64,000 bases of DNA, from NCBI GenBank assembly GCA_020853395.1, contig JADYYY010000013.1:45521-109520 (forward strand). Direction: 5' to 3'. This document shows, piece by piece, positions 19,497 to 28,136 of this stretch. Numbering within the stretch: the first letter of the stretch is position 1; each line of letters opens with the position of its first letter. Under the pieces are notes generated by a model, which was not told where the DNA came from, made no database searches, and saw only the letters and a program-made list of their open reading frames with translations. This DNA comes from Acidobacteriota bacterium (GTDB taxonomy: Bacteria; Acidobacteriota; Vicinamibacteria; Vicinamibacterales; SCN-69-37). The translations under genes and the position numbers were made by a program.

Positions 19497-19696
19497 GTGG
19501 TCGGCTCCTGGTTCCGCCTCGACGTGGCGTGGTCGATGCCACGAGTGCGCCCGTGTGACCTCGGGTCGGGCGCGTTGGTCTCACGCCCAGTCACGCGACG
19601 CTCCGTGGAGAGAGGCGGCACGCCATCTTCAGCGATGTTATCCCAGGCGTTCGCGGAGGCGTCGTCACGCGCGCGCGTCGCCACAGAGGAGGCACG

Positions 19697-21682
19697 ATGG
19701 CCGGGCAAGCCCAACAGGCAGCGTCGAATCCCGGACGCGATCGTCCTCCCGTCGTCCCGCCGCCGCAGCCGGCCCAGCCGCCCGCCCCGCGGCCGTGGCG
19801 CACCGAAGGGCTGCCGAATCCCGCCGGGCCACCGTCACCTCAGCGGCCGCGCTGGATGCGGATCGCGGCGATCTGGATCGTCGGCTACGCGATCGTGTTC
19901 GGCGTCCTGACGATCCAGGATCGGCTGTCGGGTCCGACGCTCGTGCCGTACACCGAGTTCAAGGCGCAGGTCGTGGGCAAGAACGTTGCCGAGGTCTTCG
20001 CGCGCGGCGACTCGATCGAGGGCCAGTTGAAGAAGCCCGCGCCGATTCCGGGACAGACGGCGGGCACCTACCAGCAGTTCACCACGGAGCGTCCGACGTT
20101 TGCTGGCGACGACCTGCTGGCCGAGCTGTCGGACGGCACCGCGATCGTGCGCGCCACGCCGCTCGTGCAGCAGCGCGGCCTGCTCACCAACCTGCTCATC
20201 TCGCTCGCGCCGCTGCTCCTGCTGGTCGGTTTCTACGTCTGGATGTTCCGCCGGCAGCAGGGCGCGCTCGGCGGGATGATCGGCAGCGGCCGGCAGAAGC
20301 GCGTCGATCCCGAGAGCGTGCGCGTGACGTTCGCCGACGTCGCCGGGATCGACGAAGTCGAAGCCGAGATCAACGAGATCGTGGACTTCCTGAAGGATCC
20401 CGGCCGGTACGAGCGGCTCGGCGCGCGGGCGCCGAAGGGCGTGCTGCTCGCCGGCGCGCCCGGCACCGGCAAGACGCTGCTCGCACGCGCGACGGCGGGC
20501 GAGGCGAAAGTGCCGTTCTTCAGCGCGAGCGCGAGCGAGTTCATCGAGATGATCGTCGGCGTCGGGGCGAGCCGCGTGCGCGAGCTGTTCGCCGAGGCGC
20601 GCAAGGTCGCCCCCGCCATCGTCTTCATCGACGAGATCGACACGATCGGCCGCGCGCGCGGTGGCGCGCGGGCGTTCGGCGGCCATGACGAGCGCGAGCA
20701 GACGCTCAACCAGATCCTGACCGAGATGGACGGCTTCTCCGGCCATGAAGGCGTGGTCGTGCTCGCGGCGACGAACCGGCCGGACGTGCTCGATCCGGCG
20801 CTGCTCCGGCCCGGGCGATTCGACCGGCAGATCATCATCCATCCGCCCGACCACAAGGGGCGCGTCGAGATCCTGAAGGTGCACACGCGCCGGGTGCCGC
20901 TCGCGGCCGACGTCGACCTCGACCGGCTCGCGTCGGCGACGCCCGGCATGACCGGTGCCGACCTCGCGAACCTCGTGAACGAGGCCGCGCTGCTCGCGGC
21001 GCGCCGGCAGCTCGACGCGGTGCACCAGCGCGAGCTGATCGACGCGCTCGAGAAAGTGCAGCTCGGCACGGCGCGCAACGTCGTGATTCCCGAGGACCAG
21101 CGGCGCCGGACCGCGTACCACGAGGCTGGGCACGCGCTCCTCGGCATGCTGCAGCCCGGCGCCGATCCGGTGCGCAAGGTGTCGATCATCCCGCGCGGCC
21201 GCGCGCTCGGCGTGACGGTGTCGACGCCGGACGCCGATCGCTACGGGTTCGACGCGAACTACCTGCGCGGCAAGATCATCGGCGCGCTCGGCGGCATGGC
21301 GGCCGAGCAGGAGGTGTTCGACGTGGTGAGCACCGGCGCCGAGAACGACCTCGAGATGGTGACGCGCGTCGCGCGGGCGATGGTCGGGCGATGGGGCATG
21401 TCGCCGCGGATCGGCACGCTCTCCGTGCTGCCGGCCGACGGCGATCCGCGGATGGCGGGCGTGTCGGACGGCCTGCTCGACGTCGTGGACGACGAGGTGC
21501 GCCGCATCACCGACGAGTGCTACGGCGAGGCGCGGCGCCTGCTGCGCGAGCACCGCGGCAAGCTCGACGCCATCGTCGCCGAGCTGCTCGAGCACGAGAG
21601 CCTGGACGAAGCCGAGATCTATGCGGCAGCCGGTTTGCCGCGGCCGACGGCGCGGCCGGAGCCGGCGCCGCTGCCGGCGTGA
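19697..21682 (+). CDS. ftsH: ATP-dependent zinc metalloprotease FtsH
   Basis: 661 residues. A Pro-rich N-terminal extension (1-50) precedes TM1 (about 55-73), a periplasmic FtsH domain and TM2 (about 162-184). The AAA domain has Walker A GAPGTGKT (253-260), Walker B FIDEID (310-315) and the second region RPGRFDR (371-377). The zinc site is HEAGH (475-479). It unfolds and degrades membrane and short-lived cytosolic proteins. The substrate-gripping loop reads EMIVGVGAS, with Ile where FtsH usually has Phe. A strong AGAGGAGG precedes the ATG. A small membrane-protein gene follows almost without a gap. Confidence 0.95.
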   Translation: MAGQAQQAASNPGRDRPPVVPPPQPAQPPAPRPWRTEGLPNPAGPPSPQRPRWMRIAAIWIVGYAIVFGVLTIQDRLSGPTLVPYTEFKAQVVGKNVAEVFARGDSIEGQLKKPAPIPGQTAGTYQQFTTERPTFAGDDLLAELSDGTAIVRATPLVQQRGLLTNLLISLAPLLLLVGFYVWMFRRQQGALGGMIGSGRQKRVDPESVRVTFADVAGIDEVEAEINEIVDFLKDPGRYERLGARAPKGVLLAGAPGTGKTLLARATAGEAKVPFFSASASEFIEMIVGVGASRVRELFAEARKVAPAIVFIDEIDTIGRARGGARAFGGHDEREQTLNQILTEMDGFSGHEGVVVLAATNRPDVLDPALLRPGRFDRQIIIHPPDHKGRVEILKVHTRRVPLAADVDLDRLASATPGMTGADLANLVNEAALLAARRQLDAVHQRELIDALEKVQLGTARNVVIPEDQRRRTAYHEAGHALLGMLQPGADPVRKVSIIPRGRALGVTVSTPDADRYGFDANYLRGKIIGALGGMAAEQEVFDVVSTGAENDLEMVTRVARAMVGRWGMSPRIGTLSVLPADGDPRMAGVSDGLLDVVDDEVRRITDECYGEARRLLREHRGKLDAIVAELLEHESLDEAEIYAAAGLPRPTARPEPAPLPA

Positions 21683-21693
21683 CGGAGCGAATC

Positions 21694-22377
21694 ATGCCCG
21701 AGACGTCGGTGGCGGCCGGCGACGCGCTGCCGCCGGAGGCGAAGGTCATCGAGGTACGCGTCGGCGAGCTGCGGCAGCTCTTCAACGCGATCGATCCGTC
21801 GCCGTTCCGCGAGCGCGATCTCGACCCGCGCGCCGAGGAGTTCATCGTCGACTGGGCGCGAGACTACCCGCACGACGCCGCGCTGGCGCTTCGCGTGCAC
21901 CTCGAGCGCGGCGCCGGGCTCGCCGACGAGGCCGCGCTGCTGCGCGACGCCGTCCACGAGTACTTCCATCAGCGCGCGATCGAGGCGCAACGCCGGCTCC
22001 GCGACCTGTTCCGTCGCGGCCGCATCAGCCTGGTCATCGCCCTGTGCTTCCTCGCGGCATCGACGGCGGCCGGCGACGTGCTGGCGGACTCGTTCGGCGA
22101 ATCGCGGCTCGCCGACGTGCTCCGCGAAGGCTTCCTCATCGGCGGCTGGGTCGCGATGTGGCGGCCGCTCGAGGTGTTCCTGTACGACTGGTGGCCGATT
22201 CGCGCCGACGTCCGCCTGTTCAGGCGGCTGAGCCGCATGCCCGTCCGCCTCGACTACGCCGGCGCGCGCGCGACCGACGCATGGCGATCCGACTGGCCGG
22301 CCGTCCCGGCCGCCAGGAGCGCGGGCCCATCGCATCCCGGCGCGGAACCCGCGAGCGACGACGGGACGCTGCGCTGA
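21694..22377 (+). CDS. membrane protein of unknown function, downstream of ftsH
   Basis: 227 residues. A soluble acidic N-terminal part (about 1-100) with a conserved-looking VIEVRVGELRQLFNAIDPSPF opening is followed by two hydrophobic segments (about 108-130 and 146-165) and a Pro-rich tail. The ATG at 21694 has CGGAGCGA upstream; an in-frame GTG at 21679 would overlap the ftsH stop as GTGA and is a good alternative. Its coupling to ftsH suggests it is a membrane partner or adaptor of that protease, which is inference. No named family was recognised. Confidence 0.8.
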   Translation: MPETSVAAGDALPPEAKVIEVRVGELRQLFNAIDPSPFRERDLDPRAEEFIVDWARDYPHDAALALRVHLERGAGLADEAALLRDAVHEYFHQRAIEAQRRLRDLFRRGRISLVIALCFLAASTAAGDVLADSFGESRLADVLREGFLIGGWVAMWRPLEVFLYDWWPIRADVRLFRRLSRMPVRLDYAGARATDAWRSDWPAVPAARSAGPSHPGAEPASDDGTLR

Positions 22378-22389
22378 CGGCCGCGGCCG

Positions 22390-23274
22390 TCACCACGGCG
22401 GCAGCGTGTTGTACAGGAACTCCCTCACGTAGGGATCGTCCGACGCGAGGATCTCGGCGGCATGACCCTCGAAATGGATCCGCCCGTCGTTCAGCAGGAT
22501 GAAGTCGGCGGTCTTCGGGTTGTCCACCTGGACGATCTCGATCGCATCGCCACGCCGTACGGCTTCGTGGGTGGCGATGTAGAACGCGTCGCGGATCTGA
22601 TGGGTGGCGACGATCGCGGTCACGCGTTCGAGGTCGCGCAGCTTGACGATCTCGTTGTCCACCGTCGCGGCGGTGAGCGGGTCGAGCCCGGTCGTCGGAT
22701 CGTCGAAGAGCAGCAGGCTCGGCTTCGTCGCCATGCCCCGCGCGAGTCCGACGCGGCGGCGCTGCCCGCCCGACAGCTCCGACGGCAGGCGCTCGATGTA
22801 CTCGCCGAGTCCGACGAAGCCGAGCACCTCCTCGACCCGCGCGCGCGCCTCGGCGAGCGGCATGTCGGTCTCTTCGTACAGGCGGTAGCCGACGTTCTCG
22901 TTCACCGTCAGCGAGTCGAACAGCGCGTTCTCCTGGAAGACCATCCCGATGTCGCGCCGCACCGCGAGCAGCTCGCGCTCCGTCATCCGATCGATGCGGT
23001 GACCGTTGACCGTGATGGCGCCAGAGTCCGGCCGGTACAGGCCGAGCAGCAGCTTGAGCAGCACGGACTTGCCGCTGCCGCTCGGCCCGAGCAGGAACAG
23101 CATGCTGCCGCGCCGGACGGAGAAGCTCACGTCCTGCAGCACCCGGTGGTCGCCGAACGCGAACGAGACGTGCTCGACGATCACGCTGGCCTGGACAGCG
23201 TCGGCTGGCTCGAGCCCGCCGGCGTCCGGCCGCGCGGCATCAATCTGCGGTGCGCCGGTCACGACAGTCATCAT
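22390..23274 (-). CDS. MlaF-like ABC transporter ATP-binding protein
   Basis: 294 residues. It has the ABC signatures GPSGSGKS (Walker A), Q-loop VFQENALFDSLTVNENVGY, LSGGQRRRVGLAR and H-loop ATHQ. The FDSLTVxENVGY wording is characteristic of the MlaF/Ttg2A phospholipid-transport ATPases. Walker B reads LLLFDDPTTGLDP, with Asp in place of the usual catalytic Glu. No permease (MlaE) or MCE-domain protein gene is adjacent, so partners must be encoded elsewhere. Two consecutive ATG codons at 23274 and 23271 are both possible starts. Confidence 0.88.
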   Translation of the reverse strand: MMTVVTGAPQIDAARPDAGGLEPADAVQASVIVEHVSFAFGDHRVLQDVSFSVRRGSMLFLLGPSGSGKSVLLKLLLGLYRPDSGAITVNGHRIDRMTERELLAVRRDIGMVFQENALFDSLTVNENVGYRLYEETDMPLAEARARVEEVLGFVGLGEYIERLPSELSGGQRRRVGLARGMATKPSLLLFDDPTTGLDPLTAATVDNEIVKLRDLERVTAIVATHQIRDAFYIATHEAVRRGDAIEIVQVDNPKTADFILLNDGRIHFEGHAAEILASDDPYVREFLYNTLPPW

Positions 23275-23308
23275 ATGCCGTGGCCTCGACGGCCCATCCG
23301 CACGGCGC

Positions 23309-23881
23309 TCACGTCGTCCGCGGCAGCGCCGTGTAGACCCGCGTGATGAAGCCCTGCAGCTCGGTCATGAAGGTGCGCAGGAACTCGCGCGTGCTCTCGT
23401 TCGTCACGTCGCCGTCGTCGGTGATCAGCCCGCGCTCGAACTGGATGTACGCCTCGAACGAGTTCATCAGCGGCGAGTTGCAGAAGGCGAGGATGCTGCG
23501 CAGGTGCTGCTGCGCCACGGCGGTGCCGATCCGGCCGGGCGAGGCGCCGATGATCGCCGACGGCTTCCTCGTGAACGAGTTCTGGCCGTACGGGCGGCTC
23601 GCCCAGTCGATCGCGTTCTTGAGCGCGCCCGGGATCGACCGGTTGTACTCGGGCGTGACGAACAGCACCGCGTCCACCGACGCGATCGCCGCCTTGAAGC
23701 GCCGGGCCGCAGGCGGGAAGTCGGCGTCGTAGTCGTAGCTGTAGAGCGGCAGATCGCCGAACGCGATCTCCGTCATGACGAGCGATTCGGGCGCCAGGCG
23801 CACGAGCGCGTGCGCGAGCTTGCGGTTGATCGAGCCGCGGGCCAGGCTGCCGACGAAATAGCCAACGGTATGCGACGTCAT
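23309..23881 (-). CDS. NAD(P)H-dependent FMN reductase
   Basis: 190 residues with a flavodoxin-like fold. The FMN phosphate loop is GSLARGSINRKLA, followed by DLPLYSYDYD and the signature TPEYNRSIPGALKNAIDWAS that contacts the flavin ring. This places it with the ChrR/YieF/azoreductase-type reductases. They reduce quinones, chromate or free FMN with NAD(P)H in the cytoplasm and help against oxidative stress. A gap of 34 bp separates it from the MlaF-like gene downstream on the same strand, so co-transcription is possible. Confidence 0.92.
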   Translation of the reverse strand: MTSHTVGYFVGSLARGSINRKLAHALVRLAPESLVMTEIAFGDLPLYSYDYDADFPPAARRFKAAIASVDAVLFVTPEYNRSIPGALKNAIDWASRPYGQNSFTRKPSAIIGASPGRIGTAVAQQHLRSILAFCNSPLMNSFEAYIQFERGLITDDGDVTNESTREFLRTFMTELQGFITRVYTALPRTT

Positions 23882-23979
23882 CTCGCCTCCAGGATCTCGG
23901 CTGGGGACGAGTCCCGATTATGATGCCTGACCCATGCCGCGCGGGCGGGACCGTGCGGTATCCGACGGTCCGGCGACCG

Positions 23980-24951
23980 CTACCGGCCGGTCTCCGGCAG
24001 CACGACTTTCGCCGGATACGCCTTCTCGCCGGCAAGAATCTTCACCGCCAGGCGGTTCTCCGCGAGCGGAATCGGACAGGTGGTGTACGGATTGAACGCG
24101 CAGGGCGGGTTGTACGCCATGTTGAAGTCCAGCGCGACCGATCCATCGTCGCCAAGGTCCGCGTACAGGAACCGCGCGGCCTCGTACGTCTCCTTGCCGC
24201 TCGACGCGTCACGGAACACGAAGTACAACCGCTTCGGCCGCGTCGTGAACGGCCGCAGGCGGACGGGTTGACCGTCCCACGTGAACTCGACGACGCCTTC
24301 GGTCGTGTACTCGTCGACGTCGCCATAGGTGTTCATGACCTTGAGCTTCCGAGGCTCGGCATCCGGGACGAACCGGCCGACGACCCTGAACGCCGGGTCG
24401 ATGTCGAACCACGTGAAGCCGAGAAAGCCTTTGGCGAGCGGCCCATTGGGATCGCGCACACGGATGCCGCGCGATTCGCCGCTCACGTGCACGACGAGGC
24501 GGACGCTGCCCAGCACGAGCTCGTCCATGCCGGGCGTGCCGTCGTCTTTGAGGGCAACTGGCCCGGTGACTGGCTGTTCGCTCACCGGTGCATCGGGCCT
24601 CGTCGACTCGAGCGAGACCACCACGCCGGGTGCCGGTTCGAAGCGAACGGTCGTGCCGGCGAGCACGAACCGGCCGAGCCGCGCCGGCGCCGATGCCGGC
24701 AGCACGACGTCGTGACCCGCGGCACTGCCCGCCGTATTGATCCCGTTCTTCAGCGGATGCAGGCCGGCGATGCTGGCGTACTCGCGCGTGTAGTCCGCTT
24801 CGTGTTTCTCGCGCCATGCGCGAACGGCATCCGCGGACCATGCCGGCACCGCCGCCGGCGGGACGCGGGGCTCGTTGCCGCCGTCCAGGTTGCATCCCAT
24901 TGCCGAGATCGCCATCGCGATGGTCAACGCACGAGTGGCCTGCAGCCGCAT
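23980..24951 (-). CDS. DUF1684 lipoprotein
   Basis: 323 residues. The signal ends in AISAMGC, so it is a lipoprotein. The DUF1684 domain is recognised by WREKHEADYTREYASIAGLHPLKNG near the N-terminus, FTWFDIDPAFRVVGRFVPD in the middle, and the near-invariant C-terminal AYNPPCAFNPYTTCPIP followed by ENRLAVKILAGEK. The function of the family is not established. The start at 24951 was chosen for the lipoprotein signal; the frame continues to 25047 without one. The gene stands alone, with 257 bp of apparently empty DNA upstream. Confidence 0.9.
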   Translation of the reverse strand: MRLQATRALTIAMAISAMGCNLDGGNEPRVPPAAVPAWSADAVRAWREKHEADYTREYASIAGLHPLKNGINTAGSAAGHDVVLPASAPARLGRFVLAGTTVRFEPAPGVVVSLESTRPDAPVSEQPVTGPVALKDDGTPGMDELVLGSVRLVVHVSGESRGIRVRDPNGPLAKGFLGFTWFDIDPAFRVVGRFVPDAEPRKLKVMNTYGDVDEYTTEGVVEFTWDGQPVRLRPFTTRPKRLYFVFRDASSGKETYEAARFLYADLGDDGSVALDFNMAYNPPCAFNPYTTCPIPLAENRLAVKILAGEKAYPAKVVLPETGR

Positions 24952-25208
24952 GGTCAGATGGTATCGAACCCGTGAGCCGTCGTCCCGAGGCTGCCCGCCG
25001 GGCGGCCATGCGCGGCAGGCCGGTCGTCGAGGCGATCCTCGCACCATGTGAGCCGATCAGTCGGTGAATCAGCCTCAGCGACGACGTCGAGAGTCGATCA
25101 GGCCGCTCTTGTGTCCCGACAGGGCGTGATCTCTGCGGACCCGACAACTCCGCTGGTGCGCGCGCACCGGACGTGGCCGGAGTCGGCGCCGGCATTCGGC
25201 GGCAGCAG

Positions 25209-26273
25209 TCAGCGAGTGAGCGCCTTGACGCGCGCGGCGATCGCCTCGGCCGACGCTTGCCAAGTCCAGGCGCGCGCGCGTTCAGCGGCGGCGCGTCCCA
25301 TCGCCGCGCGCTCGGCCGGCGGCATCTCGAAGACGGCGCGCAGGGCGTCGGCCAGCCGATCCACCGGCGTTTCACAGAAGCGCACGCGCTCGACGTGCTC
25401 CTCGAAGCCGAGGCTGTTCGTGCGGATCGAACGGCCGAGCGGCAGGTTCACTTCGCGCGTGGCGACCAGCACGCCCGTCGTTGCGTCGCAGTAGTCGAGG
25501 CACGCGCCGAACGCCGGGATCACGACCGGCGTGCCGCAGGCCATCGCCTCGAGCACGGTGCAGGCGAACCCTTCGCCGCGATAGGGCAGCACGACGGCGT
25601 CGGCACGCCGGAACAGCGCGGCGAGATCCGCCGCCGGCATGTACGCGTCGATGTATCGAATGGGCGCGACACCAGGGGCGCGTGCCGCCGATCGGATGGC
25701 GTCCGCGTAGGACTGGTCCCGATAGAAGACGTCGCGCGTGTGATCCTTCACGACCAGCGCGACGGCGTCGCCCGGCCCGAACGCGCGCGTGTACGCGTCG
25801 AGCAGCAGATCGATGCCCTTGCGCCGGACGGCAGCCCCCACGAACGCGAAGACGAACGCGTCGCCCACGCCGAGGTCCGCCCGCGGGCCATCGGGCCGGA
25901 CGACCTGCGGATCGATGCCGAGCGGTATGCGGCGCACGCGAGCGGGATCGACGCCCCCGGCCACCGCGTTCTCCATCGTCCAGGTCGACTGCACCCACAG
26001 CTCGTCGTACTGCGACGACAGCACGTCCACCCATCGCCGCGGATAAGGGCCGAAGTCCCACGGCCGGACGGCGATCCGATGGCGGCCCCGCGGCGTCTCG
26101 TCGCCGAACCGGACGGAGAAGTCGTGGTGGATGCCGACGTCCGCATCGCTTCCCTCGTCGAGCAGCTCGACGTCGCCACGTGCGCTCAGCGCCTGGTGCC
26201 ATTGCCGGTTGATGGCGCTGAACGCCGACAACGCGTCGAGCGGCCCATGAAGGTGGATGGTCGGCGGCGTCAC
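25209..26273 (-). CDS. GT4-like glycosyltransferase
   Basis: 354 residues. The GTG start at 26273 overlaps the stop of the upstream kinase gene (GTGA), which decides it. The C-terminal half is a GT-B fold domain: FAFVGAAVRRKGIDLLLDAY, DHTRDVFYRDQSYADAI, YIDAYMPAADLAALFRRADA and the nucleotide-sugar contact motif RGEGFACTVLEAMACGTPVV with the E-x7-E spacing. It is probably cytoplasmic and uses a nucleotide sugar. It is the last gene of the six-gene minus-strand block and may glycosylate the same product as the glycosyltransferase at 28137. Confidence 0.9.
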   Translation of the reverse strand: MTPPTIHLHGPLDALSAFSAINRQWHQALSARGDVELLDEGSDADVGIHHDFSVRFGDETPRGRHRIAVRPWDFGPYPRRWVDVLSSQYDELWVQSTWTMENAVAGGVDPARVRRIPLGIDPQVVRPDGPRADLGVGDAFVFAFVGAAVRRKGIDLLLDAYTRAFGPGDAVALVVKDHTRDVFYRDQSYADAIRSAARAPGVAPIRYIDAYMPAADLAALFRRADAVVLPYRGEGFACTVLEAMACGTPVVIPAFGACLDYCDATTGVLVATREVNLPLGRSIRTNSLGFEEHVERVRFCETPVDRLADALRAVFEMPPAERAAMGRAAAERARAWTWQASAEAIAARVKALTR

Positions 26274-27208
26274 GACCGCACGAAGGCCACGAACTGATCG
26301 AGTTCGCCGAGATTCGGGCTCAACGCCACGTCGAAGCACTGCGCCGGAGCCACGAAAGCGGTCACCAACCGGAGCAGATCCCACCGGTCGGCGGGGCCGG
26401 CGAAGCTGTGCGCCGGGGCGATGGCATCGAGGATCCTGATCGCTGCCTCACGTCCGGTGACCGGCCGAGCGTCGAACCGCCGGCCAACGCGCGGGAAGTA
26501 CACGCGATCGGCATGCCGGTCCTGGTAGGGGATCACCGGCACGAGCCCTTCGAGTGTGACCTCTTTCTTCAGCGTGCCGGCGAAGTCCTGGGGAGCCGCA
26601 TCGAGCGGAGCCGGCAACAGGTGGCGTTCGCTCTCTTCGGTCAGCCGGATGTTGCTGTCGCAGCCGCTCACGACGATGCGGCCGGCGCGGCGACGCACGA
26701 CGATCTGGTCGTCGGCGAGGACCGCGCCGCCGGCCTGTCCGAGCGCCAGGCTGGTCGTGGACTTGCCGGCGCCCTTGTCACCCAGCAGGACGTGTGTCCG
26801 TCCGTCGATGTCGACCGCGGCGCCGTGCAGGCGAACGACCTCGCAGAGTTGCAGCAGCTTGTGCACGAACATGGCGAAGCCGTGTTCGAGATCGGCATCC
26901 GACCACCCTGGCGCATGGAGCGTCAGCGTCGCCTGGATCGGCCGCTCCGCCAGGTCCGCATCGAGTGACATCAGGTCGCAGGTCACGTGCACGCACGTCC
27001 CGCGTCGCACGATCGCCAGCGCATCGCCGCGGCGCACGTCCGGCTGCGCGTCGGGACGGGTGTCGACGCGCAGGATCACGTCTGGCGCGACGCCGGGCCA
27101 GATGCGCGGCAGCGATCGGAAGCGGCGCAGCATCGCCCCTTCCCAGAACGGCCCCGTGTTCGCGAGCGCAAGAGCGAACGAGCCGAAACGGACGGCTGGC
27201 CAGGACAC
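26270..27208 (-). CDS. HprK-like serine kinase
   Basis: 312 residues with a GTG start one base after the stop of the peptidase-homologue gene. A P-loop GDKGAGKS is at 143-150, preceded by VVRLHGAAV and followed by GGAVLADDQIVV (about 160-170), the arrangement of HPr-kinase C-terminal domains. The N-terminal 120 residues are the variable region seen in HprK-related proteins linked to PqqD-domain and lasso-peptide clusters. Such kinases phosphorylate Ser or a peptide C-terminus rather than HPr, and no HPr gene is present. Substrate is inferred to be a peptide or protein handled by the adjacent PqqD-like protein. A later ATG at 27133 is an alternative start. Confidence 0.82.
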   Translation of the reverse strand: MSWPAVRFGSFALALANTGPFWEGAMLRRFRSLPRIWPGVAPDVILRVDTRPDAQPDVRRGDALAIVRRGTCVHVTCDLMSLDADLAERPIQATLTLHAPGWSDADLEHGFAMFVHKLLQLCEVVRLHGAAVDIDGRTHVLLGDKGAGKSTTSLALGQAGGAVLADDQIVVRRRAGRIVVSGCDSNIRLTEESERHLLPAPLDAAPQDFAGTLKKEVTLEGLVPVIPYQDRHADRVYFPRVGRRFDARPVTGREAAIRILDAIAPAHSFAGPADRWDLLRLVTAFVAPAQCFDVALSPNLGELDQFVAFVRS

Positions 27209-27209
27209 C

Positions 27210-27716
27210 TCAGAGATACCGGCGCGCGCGAATCCACAGCGCGCGCGGTGCCGCCAGCCACGCTGCCCGGCGGATGTGGTCGCGCCAGAGCACCCCGATC
27301 GTGTGCCACCGCCACGACCACGACGACGTCGCGAGCCACACATCATCGCGGCGACGGCCGACGACGCGCGCCAGCACGTCCTCGAACGGGACGAGATACT
27401 CGCGCCGGCCGGGGATGCTGTCGCCCATGATGACGAACCGGCCGCGGCGGCGATCGATGGCGACGACGCGCCGCGTCGGGAACTTGTCTTCGAAGCGGTA
27501 GGTCACGACGTCGCCGACGCGGACGTCACGCCACGCGACCGGCTCCAGCCGCACCTCGTCGCCTTCCCGGAGCACCGGCAGCATCGTCAGCCCATGGAAG
27601 TACGCGAGGTGACGATTCGCGTGCGCGAGCTGCAGCTCCATGGCGGCGAGGCGTCTGGCGACGCGGTCGTCCAGGGGACGGCCATCGGAGCGGGCGGATG
27701 GAGTCGCCGCGACCAT
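27210..27716 (-). CDS. S24/S26 signal-peptidase-like protein, catalytic residues replaced
   Basis: 168 residues. After a charged N-terminus the peptidase-like core reads HGLTMLPVLREGDEVRL, RVGDVVTYRF, TRRVVAIDRRRGRFVIMGDS and VPFEDVLARVVGR. This matches the SipW-type/S26 core in order and spacing. The nucleophile position of the usual SMxP motif is Thr (TMLP), and the THRVV general-base His is Arg (TRRVV). A C-terminal Trp-rich stretch (about 130-160) may associate with the membrane. It is likely non-peptidolytic or uses a different mechanism. The gene sits 7 bp after the PqqD-like gene. Confidence 0.85.
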   Translation of the reverse strand: MVAATPSARSDGRPLDDRVARRLAAMELQLAHANRHLAYFHGLTMLPVLREGDEVRLEPVAWRDVRVGDVVTYRFEDKFPTRRVVAIDRRRGRFVIMGDSIPGRREYLVPFEDVLARVVGRRRDDVWLATSSWSWRWHTIGVLWRDHIRRAAWLAAPRALWIRARRYL

Positions 27717-27723
27717 GATGTGT

Positions 27724-28098
27724 TCACTCCCCGCTGAGCATCAGTTGATCCAGCTTGCCGTGTTTCTCCATGTGCGGCGAGACGTAGGGACCGTCGATGG
27801 CGATCGTCGCCGGCGCGGTCGCCGCGATCGTGGTGGTCTCGATCAGCCCTTCGGCGACGAGCGCGTCCAACAGGGCGGCGACGTCCGCGCTGACGGCGGT
27901 CGCCGGCGCGTCGAGCGCCGCGGCGAGGGCCGCGGCCAGCTCGTCGCGTTCACGCCCGCCGTCCTTGAGGAGCGCCCAGACCGCGGTCGCGGTCTGGTTC
28001 AGCCCGTAGTAGTGATACGTCTCGAAGTTGATGACGACGGCCTCGCCGTCGATGAGTTGTTCGGCCGTGTGATCGGCCCGCACGGCATAGCGCGACAT
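27724..28098 (-). CDS. PqqD-like peptide chaperone with leader-like C-terminal tail
   Basis: 124 residues; the ATG at 28098 has AAGGAG at good spacing. Residues 1-90 form a PqqD/RRE-type winged-helix domain (VVINFETYHYYGLNQTATAV, then helices ending in LLDALVAEGLIE). These domains bind the leader of a ribosomal peptide and present it to modifying enzymes. Residues 91-124 are an extra tail ending in YVSPHMEKHGKLDQLMLSGE, which fits the lasso-leader pattern Y-x2-P-x-L-x3-G-x-L with Met at the Leu position. It is encoded between a glycosyltransferase and the peptidase homologue. Binding of its own tail is inferred, not shown. Confidence 0.85.
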   Translation of the reverse strand: MSRYAVRADHTAEQLIDGEAVVINFETYHYYGLNQTATAVWALLKDGGRERDELAAALAAALDAPATAVSADVAALLDALVAEGLIETTTIAATAPATIAIDGPYVSPHMEKHGKLDQLMLSGE

Positions 28099-28136
28099 CG
28101 CGTGCTGGGTCTCCTTCACGTGGCGCGGCGCTGGCG

